A stretch of DNA of 45,497 bases. It comes from Betaproteobacteria bacterium HGW-Betaproteobacteria-4. Its GTDB lineage: Bacteria > Pseudomonadota > Gammaproteobacteria > Burkholderiales > Rhodocyclaceae. The stretch spans positions 1 to 45,497 of the forward strand of contig PHCH01000035.1 in NCBI GenBank assembly GCA_002840785.1, in the 5' to 3' direction. The notes under the pieces are model-generated. The model was not told the origin of the DNA. It made no database searches and worked only from the letters and a program-made list of their open reading frames with translations. Below, in pieces: positions 43,173 through 45,497 of this stretch (within the stretch, counting starts at the first letter, position 1; each line of letters starts with the position of its first letter). Both the position numbers and the translations under genes were made by a program.

Positions 43173-45158
43173 TTACATTCGCCCCAGCTTGCGATACAGC
43201 GTATTGCGGCTGATGCCGAGCTGGCGGGCGGCGGAGGAGATGTTGCCGCCGGCGGCGTCGAGGGCGCGCATGGCGGCCTGGCGGCTGATCGCATCCATGC
43301 TGTTGGCGCCTTCCAGCGGGGCTGGGGCCCACGGGTCGAAACCTTGCGGCGTGCCGGGGGGGGCGGCGATGATGGTTTCGAACAGTTCTTCCGGCAGGTG
43401 GGCTTCGGTGATCAGCGATTCGTCGTCGTCGAGCAGGGCGATGGCGACCCGGATGACGTTGAACAGCTGGCGGATATTGCCTGGCCAGGCGTAGTTCTCG
43501 ATGGCGTGCTGGGCCTTGTCCGAGAAACGCACCTGCAGGCTGCGGGTGGTCGTTTCCGAGGCGGCGATCTTGGCGACCAGGGCGCGGATGTCGGTCCGCT
43601 CGCGCAGGGCCGGCATGGTGACGCTCATGCCGTTGAGCCGGTAATAAAGGTCTTCGCGGAAAGCGCCGCGGGCGACTTCTTCGCGCAATTTGCGGTGGGT
43701 GGCGCAGACCAGCGAAATATCGACCTGGATCGCCCGCGTGCTGCCCAGCGGCGTGACGCAGCGTTCCTGCAGTACGCGCAGCAGGCGGGCCTGCAGGTTG
43801 AGCGGCATGTCGCCGATTTCGTCGAGGAACAGCGTGCCGCCATGCGCCTGCTGGATCTTGCCCGGCGCGCCTTCCTTGCGGGCGCCGGTGAAGGCGCCGC
43901 CCTGGTAGCCGAACAGCTCGGATTCGATCAGGGTTTCCGGGATCGACGCGCAGTTCAGGGCGACGAAGGGGCCGGTGCTGCGCGGGCCGCTGTTGTGGAA
44001 GCCCTTGGCGAACATTTCCTTGCCGGCGCCCGATTCGCCCTGGATGAGGATCGGGATGTCCTTGCCGAGAATGCGCCGGGCGCGTTCGATGGCGGCTTGC
44101 AGGCGGGCGTCGCCGGTGTTCAGGGTGTCGAGTGTCGGGCCTGATTGGCTGGTCGCCTCGGGCCGGCGCGGAGGGCGCAGGGAGGCCGGTTCGTCGTAGA
44201 TGCGGCCGGCTACCGATAGCGGCGGCAATTGACCGCGCAGCTGGACGTGCAGCGATTTGCCATTGACGTTGATCTCGTAACTGCTTTGCTGCATGTGGCG
44301 CAGGCGGTCGATGAGGGCCGACAGGTTGCTTTCGAAAACCATCGAAAAGTCGCGGCGCACGGCGTCGACCTGGCGAATGCCGAGCAGTTCGGTACCGTTG
44401 CGGTTCATGGCCAGGACCTGGCCGTCCGGCGAAACGGCGGCGATGCCTTCCTTCGGGCTGCCCAGGTAATCGGCGCGGCTATGGAAACAGACGAGGATGT
44501 CGCGGGCATGCATCGATTCGAACAGCCGTTTTTCGACGATGGCCGACGACATGCGGACCAGGCCCAGCGTGTGGCTCTGGTAGCTGCGATAGTCGCCGGA
44601 AATGTCGAGAACGCCGATGAGCCGGCCATCCGGCCCAAAGATCGGACTGGCGCAGCAGGTCAGGAAGCTGTTGTGTTCGAGAAAGTGTTCGCCGCCGAGG
44701 ATGGAGACCGGGTTTTCTTCGGACAGCGCGGTGCCGATGGCGTTGGTGCCGCGCTGGTTCTCGTCCCAGGAGGCCCCGGCGGCCAGCGCGACGCGGTCGG
44801 CGCGGCTGACGAAATCGGCATCGCCGACGGTTTCGAGGAGCAGGCCGTTGGCGTCGGCCAGGATGACCATGCTGCCGGATTCACGAATCTGCTCGTAGAC
44901 GTGCTCCATGATCGGCCGCCCCTGGGCGAGCAGGAAGCGGTTGCGATCCTGCTCCGTCTTCAGGGCAATGCGGTCCATGGCCTCGGCGGTCGGCGTGTAG
45001 TTGCCTTCGCCCAGACCGAAGCGCCGGCAACGTTCCCAGGAACGAATGATGACCGGGTCGATCAAACCGTCGGGCAGGGCGCCTTCAGCAAAAAAGAGCT
45101 GTCGGGCCTGTTGCAGGCGTTGGCCGTGTATCTCGGCCAATAGTTGTATCTGTCCCAT
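43173..45158 (-). CDS. Sigma-54-dependent activator, AcoR type (GAF-AAA+-Fis)
   Basis: A 661-residue enhancer-binding regulator. N-terminal GAF-like sensor (~95-215, with RGTNAIGTAL and the CCASPIFGPDGRLIGVLDISGDY stretch split across it) and PAS-like segment (~235-310) precede the AAA+ domain. The latter has Walker A GESGAGKE (374-381), GAFTGA (421-426, sigma-54 contact) and Walker B LFLDEIGD (443-450). A Fis-type helix-turn-helix ends the protein (ISSAARQLGISRNTLYRKL). AcoR-like activators sense acetoin or alcohols. GGAGGAG precedes the start. It is divergent from the sigma-54 promoter at 45360, its likely target. Confidence 0.94.
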   Translation of the reverse strand: MGQIQLLAEIHGQRLQQARQLFFAEGALPDGLIDPVIIRSWERCRRFGLGEGNYTPTAEAMDRIALKTEQDRNRFLLAQGRPIMEHVYEQIRESGSMVILADANGLLLETVGDADFVSRADRVALAAGASWDENQRGTNAIGTALSEENPVSILGGEHFLEHNSFLTCCASPIFGPDGRLIGVLDISGDYRSYQSHTLGLVRMSSAIVEKRLFESMHARDILVCFHSRADYLGSPKEGIAAVSPDGQVLAMNRNGTELLGIRQVDAVRRDFSMVFESNLSALIDRLRHMQQSSYEINVNGKSLHVQLRGQLPPLSVAGRIYDEPASLRPPRRPEATSQSGPTLDTLNTGDARLQAAIERARRILGKDIPILIQGESGAGKEMFAKGFHNSGPRSTGPFVALNCASIPETLIESELFGYQGGAFTGARKEGAPGKIQQAHGGTLFLDEIGDMPLNLQARLLRVLQERCVTPLGSTRAIQVDISLVCATHRKLREEVARGAFREDLYYRLNGMSVTMPALRERTDIRALVAKIAASETTTRSLQVRFSDKAQHAIENYAWPGNIRQLFNVIRVAIALLDDDESLITEAHLPEELFETIIAAPPGTPQGFDPWAPAPLEGANSMDAISRQAAMRALDAAGGNISSAARQLGISRNTLYRKLGRM

Positions 45159-45186
45159 CTCTCCTCCGGCGACGTCTCTATCTCTA

Positions 45187-45214
45187 TTTATAGTTGTATT
45201 GCTTCATAACGTAA
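45187..45214 (-). promoter_or_regulatory. Probable sigma-70 promoter of the activator gene
   Basis: On the minus strand, TTACGT (45214-45209), a 16-nt spacer and TATAAA (45192-45187) lie about 30 nt upstream of the activator start. Confidence 0.5.
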
Positions 45215-45259
45215 CACCTGCCCTTTTTATTAGCAATGTAGCGAGCAGTGCGCCACACC

Positions 45260-45292
45260 TTTGAGCAAGTGCCGTGCCAAGCCTTGCTCAAA
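45260..45292 (+). promoter_or_regulatory. Upstream activating sequence candidate
   Basis: Perfect 10-bp inverted repeat TTTGAGCAAG / CTTGCTCAAA (45260-45269 / 45283-45292) with a 13-nt spacer. It sits ~70-100 bp upstream of the -24/-12 promoter, where enhancer-binding proteins usually bind. The adjacent AcoR-type activator is the natural candidate. Confidence 0.65.
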
Positions 45293-45359
45293 CCGGCGGT
45301 TTTTTGCCATCTCCTGCAATGGGCCGAAATAGCGCGATTTCTCGTTGTGATCGAAGAGC

Positions 45360-45375
45360 TGGCACAGGGTTTGCA
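45360..45375 (+). promoter_or_regulatory. Sigma-54 (-24/-12) promoter
   Basis: TGGCACAGGGTTTGCA matches the consensus TGGCAC-N5-TTGCA, with GG and GC exactly 10 nt apart. Transcription would start near 45386, ahead of the gene at 45424. Confidence 0.85.
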
Positions 45376-45423
45376 GAAGCCTTGTCACAAAGGCAGTACC
45401 CCGCAATCAAACAAGGAGACATT

Positions 45424-45497
45424 GTGAAACATCCGTTCCGACACATCAGCGCTGTTGCCGCAGCCCTTTTCATCTGCACGGCCGCACCGCAGGTTTT
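45424..45497 (+). CDS. Secreted protein (start only; runs off window)
   Basis: GTG start with AAGGAG 5 nt upstream opens a frame to the window edge. The first ~25 residues (MKHPFRHISAVAAALFICTA and AAPQVF) form a typical Sec signal peptide with a positive N-region, a hydrophobic core and a small-residue cleavage region. It is driven by the sigma-54 promoter beside an AcoR-type regulator. That context is often linked to periplasmic quinoprotein alcohol dehydrogenases, but the product cannot be identified from this fragment. Confidence 0.7.
   Translation, partial: MKHPFRHISAVAAALFICTAAPQV

Noticed and set aside
1..45497. CRISPR arrays, rRNA genes, insertion sequences, prophage genes
   Set aside because: No regularly spaced repeat arrays, transposase, integrase or rRNA sequence was recognised.

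Overview
The window looks like a chromosomal segment of a betaproteobacterium, most likely Rhodocyclales (Dechloromonas/Azonexus-like). This is inferred from gene order (ftsH-folP-glmM-tpiA-secG-tRNA-Leu-nuoA to N), protein sequences recognised by eye, and the high-GC codon use; no database search was run.

Region 1 (1-18.7 kb, all +): the end of ftsH, then folP, glmM, tpiA, secG, a tRNA-Leu(GAG), and the 14-gene nuo operon for respiratory complex I. The nuo region is damaged at gene boundaries. The tRNA 3' end and nuoA 5' end are missing at one junction, nuoK runs into nuoL, nuoL is fused in frame to nuoM, and nuoN has lost its N-terminus where it meets nuoM. Because these all fall at junctions, either assembly/consensus error or real small deletions must be considered.

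Region 2 (18.7-27 kb): a NUDIX ADP-sugar hydrolase (+), then a minus-strand block. The block holds an adenosylcobalamin-dependent ribonucleotide reductase with a NrdR-box pair upstream, acetate kinase plus a MaoC/phosphotransacetylase fusion (acetyl-phosphate metabolism), a dual-specificity-type phosphatase overlapping a frameshifted kinase-like gene, and an internally deleted fabI.

Region 3 (27.2-32.4 kb, +): hoxF-U-Y-H-W, a bidirectional NAD-linked [NiFe] hydrogenase with its maturation protease, tightly overlapping. A dyad-rich control region separates it from fabI.

Region 4 (32.4-42 kb): a ComB-like phosphatase, a membrane diguanylate cyclase, a universal stress protein, a beta-CASP metallo-beta-lactamase nuclease, class I PHA synthase, a small chemoreceptor-tip-like protein, and a cluster of redox/gas-related genes (ODP-type di-iron MBL protein, hemerythrin, DUF2249, NnrS-like membrane protein, SirB2-like protein).

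Region 5 (42-45.5 kb): a GSU2403-type nucleotidyltransferase whose start region holds a perfect 12-bp inverted repeat, an AcoR-type sigma-54 activator, and the start of a divergent secreted-protein gene. That gene is preceded by a near-perfect -24/-12 promoter and a 10-bp inverted-repeat enhancer candidate.

Across regions 2-5 a roughly 38-bp dispersed repeat (core GCTACGGTCAACCGG, then an A-run, then GGCCAAAA) occurs six times. Three copies are intergenic and three lie inside genes. It is the clearest structure not explained by the gene content.

Together the genes describe a metabolically flexible respirer with complex I, NAD-linked hydrogenase, acetate overflow, PHB storage and oxygen/NO-handling functions.
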